Shown here piece by piece: positions 18,063 through 25,301 of a stretch of 64,000 nt of DNA. This DNA is from Arenimonas donghaensis DSM 18148 = HO3-R19. GTDB taxonomy: Bacteria > Pseudomonadota > Gammaproteobacteria > Xanthomonadales > Xanthomonadaceae. The translations under genes were made by a program, and so were the position numbers. Where the stretch lies: assembly GCF_000743535.1 (NCBI RefSeq), contig NZ_AVCJ01000048.1, positions 34,954-98,953 on the forward strand. Direction: 5' to 3'. The notes below the pieces were generated by a model. It had not been told where the DNA came from, ran no database searches, and saw nothing but the letters and a program-made list of their open reading frames with translations. The first letter of the stretch is position 1. Each line of letters opens with the position of its first letter.

Positions 18063-18710
18063 CTAGCACGCGGCCATCGCAAACAAGGGGCGCAGGGCGT
18101 CCGGCGAACCGGCCAGGTGGGTGGCACCGGCTTCGCGCAGTTCGGCTTCGTCGCCGAATCCCCAGAGCACGCCCACCGACGGCATGCCGTGGTGGCGGGC
18201 ACCGTGGATGTCCATGTGCCGGTCGCCGACCATCCAGCAGCCGTCCGCGGCCAGGCCCAGGCGCGACAGCGCCTCGCCGATCAGTTCGGGCTTGTGGCTC
18301 AGCCGTCCACAGGGCGTGGCGCCGATGATGTCCTGGAAATGACCGCCGAAGGGCAAGTGTTCGACGATGCGCCGCGCATGCGGTTCGTTCTTGGCGGTGA
18401 CCACGGCCAGGCGATGGCCGTCGGCGGCCAGGGCCGCCACGACGTCGCCGATGCCGGCATAGATGGCATGCTCGCGCCAGCCCGTGGTATCGAAACGCTC
18501 GCGGTAATACTCGACCGCCAATTCCACCCGGGCCGGGTCACCCAGGCGCGGCGCGAAGCTGTCGCGAAGCGGTGGGCCGATCCAGCCGCGCAGTTCGCCC
18601 TGTGCCGGCGCGGGCTCGCCCAGGCGCTCGAAAGCGTGCACGACGCAGCGGGTGATGCCTTCGACCGAATCGATCAGGGTGCCGTCGAGGTCGAAGAAGA
18701 TCGTCGCCAT
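18063..18710 (-). CDS. HAD-superfamily hydrolase (phosphoglycolate phosphatase-like)
   Basis: A 215-aa HAD phosphatase. All four HAD motifs are visible: FFDLDGTLIDS (nucleophile Asp), VVTAKNE, a lysine in LSHKPELIGEAL, and WMVGDRHMDIHGA. The cap between motifs I and II is helical, as in Gph/PpaX-like enzymes. The substrate could be phosphoglycolate or another small phosphate ester. The start codon is one base past the pgk stop, so it is coupled to pgk. Its position between pgk and pyk suggests a housekeeping or metabolite-repair role, which is an inference. Confidence 0.85.
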   Translation of the reverse strand: MATIFFDLDGTLIDSVEGITRCVVHAFERLGEPAPAQGELRGWIGPPLRDSFAPRLGDPARVELAVEYYRERFDTTGWREHAIYAGIGDVVAALAADGHRLAVVTAKNEPHARRIVEHLPFGGHFQDIIGATPCGRLSHKPELIGEALSRLGLAADGCWMVGDRHMDIHGARHHGMPSVGVLWGFGDEAELREAGATHLAGSPDALRPLFAMAAC

Positions 18711-18711
18711 G

Positions 18712-19887
18712 TCAGCTTGCGCGGGCCTTGAGCGCGGCGACCGCGGGCAACTCCTTGCCTTCGCAGAACTCCAGGAAGGCACCGCCGCCGGTCGAGATAT
18801 AGCTGATGCCGGCTTCCACGCCGTACTTGTCGACCGCCGCCAGGGTGTCGCCGCCGCCGGCGATGGAAAACGCCTCGGAGCCGGCGATGGCGTGCGCCAA
18901 CACTTCGGTGCCCTTGCCGAAGGCGTCGAATTCGAACACCCCGACCGGACCGTTCCAGATCACGCTGCCGGCGTCCCGGATCATCTGCGCGTAGCGCGCG
19001 GCGGTGTCCGGGCCGATGTCGAGGATCATGTCGTCCGGGCCGACCTCGGCGACGGCCTTGACCGTGGCCGGCGCATCGGCGGCGAAGGCCGGCGCCACCA
19101 CCACGTCGGTCGGCACCGGGATGTCGGCGCCGCGGGCCTTGGCGTCGGCCATGATCTGGCGCGCGGTGTCGAGCAGGTCGGCTTCGCACAGCGACTTGCC
19201 GACCGGATGCCCCATCGCGGCGATGAAGGTGTTGGCGATGCCGCCGCCGACGATCAGCTGGTCCACCTTCGACACCAGGGCTGAAAGCAGTTCGAGCTTG
19301 GTGCTGACCTTGGAGCCGGCGACGATGGCGATCAGCGGGCGCGCCGGCGCCAGCAGGGCCTTGGCCAAGGCATCGAGTTCGGCCATCAGCAGCGGGCCAC
19401 CGCAGGCGACCTTGGCAAAGCGGATGGCGCCGTGGGTCGACGCCTGGGCGCGGTGGGCGGTGCCGAAGGCGTCCATGACGAACACATCGCACAGCGCCGC
19501 GTATTTCTTCGCCAGCGTTTCGTCATCGGCCTTCTCGCCGACGTTCATGCGGCAGTTCTCCAGCAGCACCAGCTGGCCCGGCGCCACCTGCACGCCGTCG
19601 GTCCAGTCCTTCACCAGCGGCACCTCGCGGCCGAGCAGCTCGCCCAGGCGGGCGGCGACCGGCGCCAGCGAATCCTCCTGCGTCCACACGCCTTCCTTGG
19701 GCCGGCCCAGGTGCGAGGTGACCATCACCGCCGCACCCTTCTCCAGTGCCAGCTTCATCGTCGGCAGGGCGGCGGTGATGCGCTGTTCGGAGGTGATGCG
19801 GCCATCCTTGACCGGGACGTTGAGGTCCTCGCGGATCAGGACGCGCTTGCCGGCCAGGTCGAGGTCGGCCATGCGGAGGATGGACAT
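18712..19887 (-). CDS. pgk: Phosphoglycerate kinase
   Basis: A 391-aa monomeric kinase making ATP and 3-phosphoglycerate from 1,3-bisphosphoglycerate. It has the N-terminal signature [16 protein letters not shown], the substrate-binding [24 protein letters not shown] and the nucleotide-site [19 protein letters not shown] near the end. The ATG at 19887 ([11 protein letters not shown]) is chosen because it directly precedes the conserved core. It is divergent from the GNAT gene and is followed without a gap by the HAD phosphatase and pyk. Confidence 0.96.
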   Translation of the reverse strand: MSILRMADLDLAGKRVLIREDLNVPVKDGRITSEQRITAALPTMKLALEKGAAVMVTSHLGRPKEGVWTQEDSLAPVAARLGELLGREVPLVKDWTDGVQVAPGQLVLLENCRMNVGEKADDETLAKKYAALCDVFVMDAFGTAHRAQASTHGAIRFAKVACGGPLLMAELDALAKALLAPARPLIAIVAGSKVSTKLELLSALVSKVDQLIVGGGIANTFIAAMGHPVGKSLCEADLLDTARQIMADAKARGADIPVPTDVVVAPAFAADAPATVKAVAEVGPDDMILDIGPDTAARYAQMIRDAGSVIWNGPVGVFEFDAFGKGTEVLAHAIAGSEAFSIAGGGDTLAAVDKYGVEAGISYISTGGGAFLEFCEGKELPAVAALKARAS

Positions 19888-19975
19888 GGGAAGGCTCCGG
19901 GTACGGGAAAGCCGGCATTTTCCCCCGCGCCGGCCGCCGCCGGCAAACGCCGTGGCCGCATGGGAGAATGGGGCC

Positions 19976-20533
19976 ATGGATCAAGACACCGACCCGCCCG
20001 TGATCGAAGGCGCCCGGGTCCGTCTGCGGCCGCTTCGCCGCACGGACGCCGCGGCGCTGTTCGCGCTGTACAGCGACCCCGCCGTTTGCCGCTTCTGGAG
20101 CTTCGCGCCCTGGACCTTGCCGGCGCAGGCCGAGGCCTGGCTGGACGAACGCATGGGCTGGCGGCCGCCGGCGACCTTCGGCTGGGCCCTGGCCGATCGC
20201 AGCGACGATGCCCTGGTGGGCACCACCAGCCTGTTCTCGCTGAGCGGCCCGAACCGGCGGGCCGAGCTGGGTTATTCCCTGCTGCCGGCGCGCCAGGGCC
20301 AGGGCCTGGCCCGCGAAGGCGTCGGCCTGGCGCTGGCGCACGCCTTCGGCCCCCTGGGCCTGGAGCGCGTGGAAGCCGACGTGGATCCGCGCAACGAACC
20401 CTCCTGGCGACTGCTTGAACACTTCGGCTTCCAGCGCGAGGGCCTGCTGCGCCATCGCTGGCGGGTCGGCGACGAGTTCGCCGACTCCTGGATCTACGGG
20501 CTGCTGCAGCACGACTACCGGAGGGCGGCATGA
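19976..20533 (+). CDS. GNAT N-acetyltransferase (RimJ/RimL-like)
   Basis: A 185-aa GNAT protein. It begins with the family opening [21 protein letters not shown]. The acetyl-CoA loop is in [16 protein letters not shown], and the C-terminal [17 protein letters not shown] is typical of the RimJ/RimL group that acetylates protein N-termini or small amines. The specific substrate is unknown. GAGAAT lies six bases before the ATG without a clear Shine-Dalgarno. The stop overlaps the start of the Sua5 gene (ATGA), so the two genes are coupled. Confidence 0.86.
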   Translation: MDQDTDPPVIEGARVRLRPLRRTDAAALFALYSDPAVCRFWSFAPWTLPAQAEAWLDERMGWRPPATFGWALADRSDDALVGTTSLFSLSGPNRRAELGYSLLPARQGQGLAREGVGLALAHAFGPLGLERVEADVDPRNEPSWRLLEHFGFQREGLLRHRWRVGDEFADSWIYGLLQHDYRRAA

Positions 20534-21495
20534 GCCCCGCCCTGCAGTCGGCGCTGGCCGCCCTGCGCCGGGGCGAGGCCATTGGCCTGCCCACCGAAAC
20601 CGTCTACGGCCTGGCCGCCGACGCCGCCAACCCCGACGCCGTGCGACGCATTTTCGCGCTCAAGGGCCGGCCCGCCGACCACCCGCTGATCGTGCATGTC
20701 GCCGGCGCGCAGGCGCTGGACGACTGGGCCATCGACATCCCTGAGGCCGCCCGGCGCCTGGCCGCGACGTTCTGGCCCGGTCCGCTCACCCTGATCCTGC
20801 GCAAGCAGCCGCGGGTGCCCGACGTGGTCACCGGCGGCCAGGATTCGGTGGGGTTGCGCTGCCCCGACCACCCGCTGGCCCTGGCCCTGCTCGACGCGTT
20901 CGGCGGCGGCCTGGCGGCGCCGTCGGCCAACCGGTTCGGCCATGTCAGCCCGACCACCGCCGCGCACGTGCGCGCCGAGTTCGGCGAGGCGGTGCCGGAA
21001 GTGCTCGACGGCGGCGACTGCACTGTGGGCATCGAAAGCACGATCGTCGACTTCACCGGCGACGCGCCGCGCATCCTGCGCCCGGGCATGCTCGACCGCG
21101 AACACATCCAGGCCGTCATCGGTCCGGTGCAGGCCGGCCCGGCCGCCGACAGCCCGCGCGCCTCGGGCACGCTCGAGGCGCACTATGCGCCGCGCACGCC
21201 CTTGTTGCTGCTGGCGCGCCCCGCGCTGGCGCGGGAAGCCGCCGAGCAGCAGGCGCTGGGCAAGGCCGTGCAGGTGCTGGCGCTGGGGCAACTGCCCGAC
21301 GCAACCCCGGGCCTGGCGCTGCCCGCCGATCCGGCCAGTTATGCCCACGGCCTGTACGCCGCCCTGCGCGAACTCGACGGACGCGGCGCCAACCTGCTCA
21401 TCGCCGAGCGCCTGCCGGACACCGAGGCCTGGCTGGCCATCCGCGACCGCCTGCGCCGCAGCGCCGCCGGGGCGGGTGGAAGCGAGGCGACCTGA
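20530..21495 (+). CDS. L-threonylcarbamoyladenylate synthase (Sua5/YrdC family)
   Basis: A 321-aa Sua5-type enzyme that forms threonylcarbamoyl-AMP from threonine, bicarbonate and ATP for t6A37 modification of ANN-decoding tRNAs. The YrdC domain (residues about 1-190) has GLPTETVYGLAADA, the KGRPADHPLIVH basic motif, TFWPGPLTLIL and APSANRFGHVSPT. A linker and C-terminal Sua5 domain (about 215-310) distinguish it from the shorter TsaC. It starts within the GNAT stop codon. A strong hairpin lies just past its stop, followed by gap on the opposite strand. Confidence 0.93.
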   Translation: MSPALQSALAALRRGEAIGLPTETVYGLAADAANPDAVRRIFALKGRPADHPLIVHVAGAQALDDWAIDIPEAARRLAATFWPGPLTLILRKQPRVPDVVTGGQDSVGLRCPDHPLALALLDAFGGGLAAPSANRFGHVSPTTAAHVRAEFGEAVPEVLDGGDCTVGIESTIVDFTGDAPRILRPGMLDREHIQAVIGPVQAGPAADSPRASGTLEAHYAPRTPLLLLARPALAREAAEQQALGKAVQVLALGQLPDATPGLALPADPASYAHGLYAALRELDGRGANLLIAERLPDTEAWLAIRDRLRRSAAGAGGSEAT

Positions 21496-21498
21496 GGC

Positions 21499-21525
21499 AA
21501 AAAAAACCCCGGCCGAAGCCGGGGT
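21499..21525 (-). terminator. Intrinsic terminator of gap
   Basis: On the minus strand ACCCCGGC pairs with GCCGGGGT around TTCG, followed by an eight-base T run (21506-21499). It lies in the convergent gap between gap and the Sua5 gene. On the plus strand the hairpin is followed only by TCTTC, so it mainly serves gap. Confidence 0.88.
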
Positions 21526-21542
21526 TCTTCGAGCAACAGTGA

Positions 21543-21564
21543 TCGGGACTGAAGTCCCTCCCAC
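21543..21564. repeat. Single REP arm (22 bp)
   Basis: This is an exact copy of the right arm of the palindromes at 6094 and 16504, ending CTCCCAC. No second arm is adjacent. It lies between the gap terminator and the gap stop codon, so it is transcribed in the gap 3' untranslated region. Confidence 0.85.
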
Positions 21565-21576
21565 GGCGGGCCGGCG

Positions 21577-22590
21577 TTACTTGGCGGCCATCAGCGCCAG
21601 CGTGGTGTCGAGCATGCGGTTGGAGAAACCCCACTCGTTGTCGTACCACGAGCACACCTTCACCAGCGTGCCGCCCATGACCTGGGTCAGGGTGCTGTCG
21701 TAGACCGAGCTGTGCGGGTCGTGGTTGAAGTCGATCGACACCAGGGGCTTGGTGTTGAAACCCAGAATGCCCTTGAGCGCGCCTTCGCTGGCTTCCTTGA
21801 GCACCTTGTCGATTTCTTCCTTGCTGGTCTCGCGCGCGGCCACGAACGAGAGGTCCACGACCGAAACGTTGATGGTCGGCACGCGCATCGAGAAGCCGGT
21901 GAGCTTGCCGTTGAGCTCGGGCAGCACCAGGCCGACCGCGGCGGCGGCGCCGGTCTTGGTCGGGATCTGGCTCTGGGTCGCCGAACGGGCGCGGCGCAGG
22001 TCCTTGTGGAAGACGTCCGTGAGCACCTGGTCGTTGGTGTAGGCGTGGATGGTGGTCATCAGGCCGTGCACCATGCCGATCTTCTCGTGCAGCACCATCG
22101 CCAGCGGGGCCAGGCAGTTGGTGGTGCAGGACGCGTTGGAGATGACGGTGTCGGACGCCTTGAGGTTGCCGTGGTTGACGCCGAAGACGATGGTGTTGTC
22201 CACGTCCTTGTCGCCCGGGGCCGAGATGATCACTTTCTTGGCGCCGGCGGTGAGGTGGGCGCCGGCCTTGGCCTTGGAGGTGAACAGGCCGGTGCACTCG
22301 AGCACCACGTCCACGCCCAGCTCGCCCCAGGGCAGCTTGGCCGGGTCGCGCTCGGCGCAGACCTTGATCCGGTCGCCGTTGACCACCAGGTCGCCGCCTT
22401 CCACCGACACCGTGCCGGGGAACTTGCCGTGGGCGGTGTCGTACTGGGTCAGGTGGGCATTGGTCTCGGCGTCGCCCAGGTCGTTGATCGCCACGATGGT
22501 GATCTCGTGGTTGCGCTTGGCTTCGTACAGCGCGCGCAGGATGTTGCGACCGATGCGGCCGTAGCCGTTGATGGCGACCTTGATGGACAT
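21577..22590 (-). CDS. gap: Glyceraldehyde-3-phosphate dehydrogenase, type I
   Basis: A 337-aa NAD-type GAPDH that oxidises and phosphorylates glyceraldehyde 3-phosphate. It has the Rossmann opening [20 protein letters not shown], the active-site cysteine in [14 protein letters not shown], the phosphate-site [14 protein letters not shown] and the C-terminal [13 protein letters not shown]. The ATG at 22590 matches family N-termini. It ends in a strong terminator. It is on the same strand as pgk-pyk-fba but is separated from them by two plus-strand genes. Confidence 0.97.
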   Translation of the reverse strand: MSIKVAINGYGRIGRNILRALYEAKRNHEITIVAINDLGDAETNAHLTQYDTAHGKFPGTVSVEGGDLVVNGDRIKVCAERDPAKLPWGELGVDVVLECTGLFTSKAKAGAHLTAGAKKVIISAPGDKDVDNTIVFGVNHGNLKASDTVISNASCTTNCLAPLAMVLHEKIGMVHGLMTTIHAYTNDQVLTDVFHKDLRRARSATQSQIPTKTGAAAAVGLVLPELNGKLTGFSMRVPTINVSVVDLSFVAARETSKEEIDKVLKEASEGALKGILGFNTKPLVSIDFNHDPHSSVYDSTLTQVMGGTLVKVCSWYDNEWGFSNRMLDTTLALMAAK

Positions 22591-22793
22591 GTCAGCTCCT
22601 GGACCGGCCCGGCCGGCGAATGGGTGGGTGGAAACCCCGCATTCTACCAAGCGCGGCCGGTGGTGCCCAAACCCGGACCGGGGCGAGGGCGCGGTGGCCA
22701 TCGACCCCGCAGGGCCTGTGGCGCCACCGTTGCCTGGCCGTACGGAACCGGGTGATGGCAGGATTCATGGCCGCTGGCGTAAAGTCCGCGGCC

Positions 22794-23609
22794 ATGAAGC
22801 CGAACCTGATCGCCCTGACGCTGGCCCTCGCGCTGGCCGCGCCCCCTGCCCTGGCCTGGAGCCGGCAGGGCCACCAGCTGGTCGGCGAAGTGGCCGAGCG
22901 CCAGCTGTCGCCGGAAGCGCTGGCCGAGGTCCGGACCTTGCTGGCCGACGAACCGGAACCCAGCCTCGCCGGCGTTTCGACCTGGGCCGACGAAATCCGT
23001 GCGGCCAGGAGTCCGCTGGGCGAGCTGAGCAAGCGCTGGCACTACATCAACATCCCGGGCAAGGACTGCGACTACATGCCCGCCCGCGATTGCCCGGAAG
23101 GCGATTGCGTCATCGGCGCCATCAATGCCCAGGCCCGGGTGCTCGCCGACCGCTCGCAGCCGAAGCAGGCGCGCGTGGAGGCCCTGAAGTTCCTGGTGCA
23201 TTTCGTCGGCGACGCGCACCAGCCGATGCATGCCGGCCATCCGCACGACCGCGGCGGCAACAACCACCAGCTCCACTACACCGGCAAGGGCTCGCCCGAA
23301 GGCGAAGGCACCAACCTGCACGGCGTCTGGGACTACTGGGTCGTGCAATCCGCCGGCCTGGACGACGCCGCCTACGCCGACCGCCTGATGGCGCTGCCGG
23401 CCCCCGCCGACCCGGCCCTCGGTGCCGACAACCCGGCCCAGGCCTGGGCCCTGGAATCATGCCGCCTGATCCAGGCCGAGGCGCTGTACCCGCGGGATCG
23501 CCGGATCGGCGACGACTACCTCGACCAGCACCGCCCCCTGGCCGAGGCGCGCCTGCGCCTGGCAGGAACGCGCCTGGCGGAACTGCTGGAAAACGCCCTG
23601 GCGCCCTGA
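22794..23609 (+). CDS. Secreted S1/P1-type zinc nuclease
   Basis: A 271-aa exported nuclease of the S1/P1 family, which hydrolyses single-stranded nucleic acids with three zinc ions. Signal peptide cleavage after Ala21 leaves Trp22 (WSRQGHQLVGEVAE) at the mature N-terminus. The family uses this tryptophan's backbone as a zinc ligand. More ligands lie in STWADEI, RWHYINIPG, KFLVHFVGDAHQPMH and DRGGNNHQLHY, and LHGVWDYWVV closes the site. TAAAGT lies eight bases before the ATG. It ends four bases from the convergent M56 gene. Confidence 0.93.
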   Translation: MKPNLIALTLALALAAPPALAWSRQGHQLVGEVAERQLSPEALAEVRTLLADEPEPSLAGVSTWADEIRAARSPLGELSKRWHYINIPGKDCDYMPARDCPEGDCVIGAINAQARVLADRSQPKQARVEALKFLVHFVGDAHQPMHAGHPHDRGGNNHQLHYTGKGSPEGEGTNLHGVWDYWVVQSAGLDDAAYADRLMALPAPADPALGADNPAQAWALESCRLIQAEALYPRDRRIGDDYLDQHRPLAEARLRLAGTRLAELLENALAP

Positions 23610-23613
23610 GGTT

Positions 23614-24837
23614 TCAGGCGCCTTCCGCGCCGGGCGCCGCCTCCGGCGCCACGGCCGGCGGTTCGAACCGCACCGGCACCATCACCCAGCCCGGGACCGC
23701 CTTGCCGTCCTTCATGGCGGGGTTGAAGCTCCACGTGCCGGCCGCGTCGGCGGCGCTGCGGGCGAGCGCTGAATCCGCGGGCACCGTGGTCTTGTCGGGA
23801 TCCACCTGCACGTCCTGCGCCTTGCCATCGGCACCCACCAGCACCCGCAACATGACCACGCCCCCTTGTCCGGCGTCGGCCGCGGCCTTCGGATATGACG
23901 GGGCCTCGCCGACGATGCCGGACTCGGCCATGTTGTTGCCGCGCGGCGCGTCGGCGGGCTGCACGGCCCAGGCCAGGCCGGAAACGACCAGCGCCAGGCC
24001 GGAAGCGAGGAAAAGCCCCGCCTGGCGGCGGCGCGTGGATACCGGGGAATTCTTCAGCATGGTCAGTCGCTCCTTGAGTGGATGGCTGCCGGACCAGGTG
24101 CAGCCCAACGGCAGCGGCTGGTCGGCCAGTTCGGTCTTGAGCATGGCGTCGCCGTAGGTGCGGCGGTGGCCGGGATGGCGGCGCAATACGACGGCGTCGC
24201 AGGACAACTCCTGGTCCTGCCGGAAAAGGCCAGCCGACAGGTGGATCAGCGGGTTGAACCAAAGCAGGCAGCGCAACAAGCCGAAAAGCATGTTCACCGG
24301 CACGTCGCCCCGCCGCAGGTGCAGGAGTTCGTGCGCCAGCACGAGCTCACGTTCAATGGCGCTGTAGCGCTGGTCGAAATCGCCGGGCAGCACGATGCGC
24401 GGACGCAAGCCGAGCACGGCCGGCAGCCCGCGTATCGCCAGGCTTTGCACCAATCCGTCGGGACGCCGGCGCAGGGGGCCCAGGCCCGCCACGAAACGAC
24501 GTTGGCACGACAGCAACCAGGCACCGGCGAGCAGCGCGCCCGCCAGCCAGGCGAAGGCCAGGCCCGCCGCAGCTTCCCCGACCGGCACCGGCAACCGCCC
24601 CGGATCCGCGGGCAGCGCCTGCACGACCGCGCTGCGCAGCGTGACCAATTCCGGCGACAGGCCCGGGGTCGGCAGCGCCACCGCCAGCAGCGAAAACGGC
24701 AGCAGCAACCAGAGGGCATAGGCCGCTTCGGCGCCGAAGCGGCGGCGCACCGCCTTGCGAAGCACAAGGACCAGAGCCAGGGCAGCCGCACTGGCGACCG
24801 CCGCCTCGGCCAACATCACGAGCAGGTCAGCGATCAT
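23614..24837 (-). CDS. BlaR1/M56-family sensor protease with TonB-like C-terminus
   Basis: A 407-aa membrane protein. Several N-terminal helices (residues about 1-120) lead into an M56 zinc protease domain with LAHELLHLRRGD (HExxH) and RQDQELSCDAVVL. After one more helix (about 278-296) comes a TonB C-terminal-type domain (about 310-395: APSYPKAAADAGQGGVV, LVGADGKAQDV, TWSFNPAM). It lacks the penicillin-binding sensor of true BlaR1. The start overlaps the BlaI-family repressor gene by 11 bases, so the pair forms a sensor-repressor unit. The signal sensed is unknown. Confidence 0.85.
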   Translation of the reverse strand: MIADLLVMLAEAAVASAAALALVLVLRKAVRRRFGAEAAYALWLLLPFSLLAVALPTPGLSPELVTLRSAVVQALPADPGRLPVPVGEAAAGLAFAWLAGALLAGAWLLSCQRRFVAGLGPLRRRPDGLVQSLAIRGLPAVLGLRPRIVLPGDFDQRYSAIERELVLAHELLHLRRGDVPVNMLFGLLRCLLWFNPLIHLSAGLFRQDQELSCDAVVLRRHPGHRRTYGDAMLKTELADQPLPLGCTWSGSHPLKERLTMLKNSPVSTRRRQAGLFLASGLALVVSGLAWAVQPADAPRGNNMAESGIVGEAPSYPKAAADAGQGGVVMLRVLVGADGKAQDVQVDPDKTTVPADSALARSAADAAGTWSFNPAMKDGKAVPGWVMVPVRFEPPAVAPEAAPGAEGA

Positions 24838-25195
24838 CGTCGAGGTCCTCGAGCAGTTGGCGCAGTTCGGCCAGGTCCTTCTTCGACAGTTTTCCGCGCT
24901 CGGTGAAGTGCGCCACCATCGGCGCGATGCGCCCGCCGAACAGGCGGTCGACCAGGCCTTCGCTTTCCTGGCCCAGCCAGGCCTCGCGGTCCAGCACCGG
25001 GGCGTAGAGGTAGCGGCGGCCGTCGCGTTCGGCGCGGATCGCGCCCTTCTTCAGTAGCCGGTTGAGCAAGGTCTTGACCGTCGGTTCCTGCCAGCCCTGG
25101 CCGGCGGCCACGGCGGCGAAGACGTCTTCGGCCGCCAGGGGGCTTTGGTTCCAGAGGGCCTGCATGACCACGGATTCGGCGTCGCTGATCTGCAT
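24827..25195 (-). CDS. BlaI/MecI-family transcriptional repressor
   Basis: A 122-aa winged-helix repressor that opens MQISDAESVVMQALWNQSPL and has the recognition segment QEPTVKTLLNRLLKKGAI, then a dimerising tail. In characterised systems the M56 partner triggers cleavage of the repressor and so induction. The tail here (GKLSKKDLAELRQLLEDL) is family-like. Two related palindromes lie immediately upstream and probably form the autoregulatory operator. Confidence 0.93.
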   Translation of the reverse strand: MQISDAESVVMQALWNQSPLAAEDVFAAVAAGQGWQEPTVKTLLNRLLKKGAIRAERDGRRYLYAPVLDREAWLGQESEGLVDRLFGGRIAPMVAHFTERGKLSKKDLAELRQLLEDLDDDR

Positions 25196-25198
25196 GTT

Positions 25199-25250
25199 GA
25201 TTACACCCGTAAACTTTCCCGTAGATTACGCGCGTAATCGTTCATGTCAA
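25199..25250 (-). promoter_or_regulatory. Promoter and twin operators of the BlaI-M56 operon
   Basis: A perfect TTGACA (25250-25245) and TAATCT (25228-25223) are spaced by 16 bases. The perfect palindrome GATTACGCGCGTAATC (25224-25239) fills the spacer and most of the -10. A second, imperfect copy GATTACACCCGTAAAC (25199-25214) ends three bases before the BlaI ATG. Repressor binding at both would block initiation and early elongation. Assignment to BlaI is an inference from position and symmetry. Confidence 0.65.
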
Positions 25251-25301
25251 GTGCTCCCGGGCCGGGTGCGATACTGGGCCCTGTCCTTGCCCGGAAGCCG
25301 C

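Noticed and set aside
22591..22793. Small gene in the gap-nuclease divergent region
   Set aside because: No start with a ribosome binding site or protein-like composition. It probably holds only promoters.
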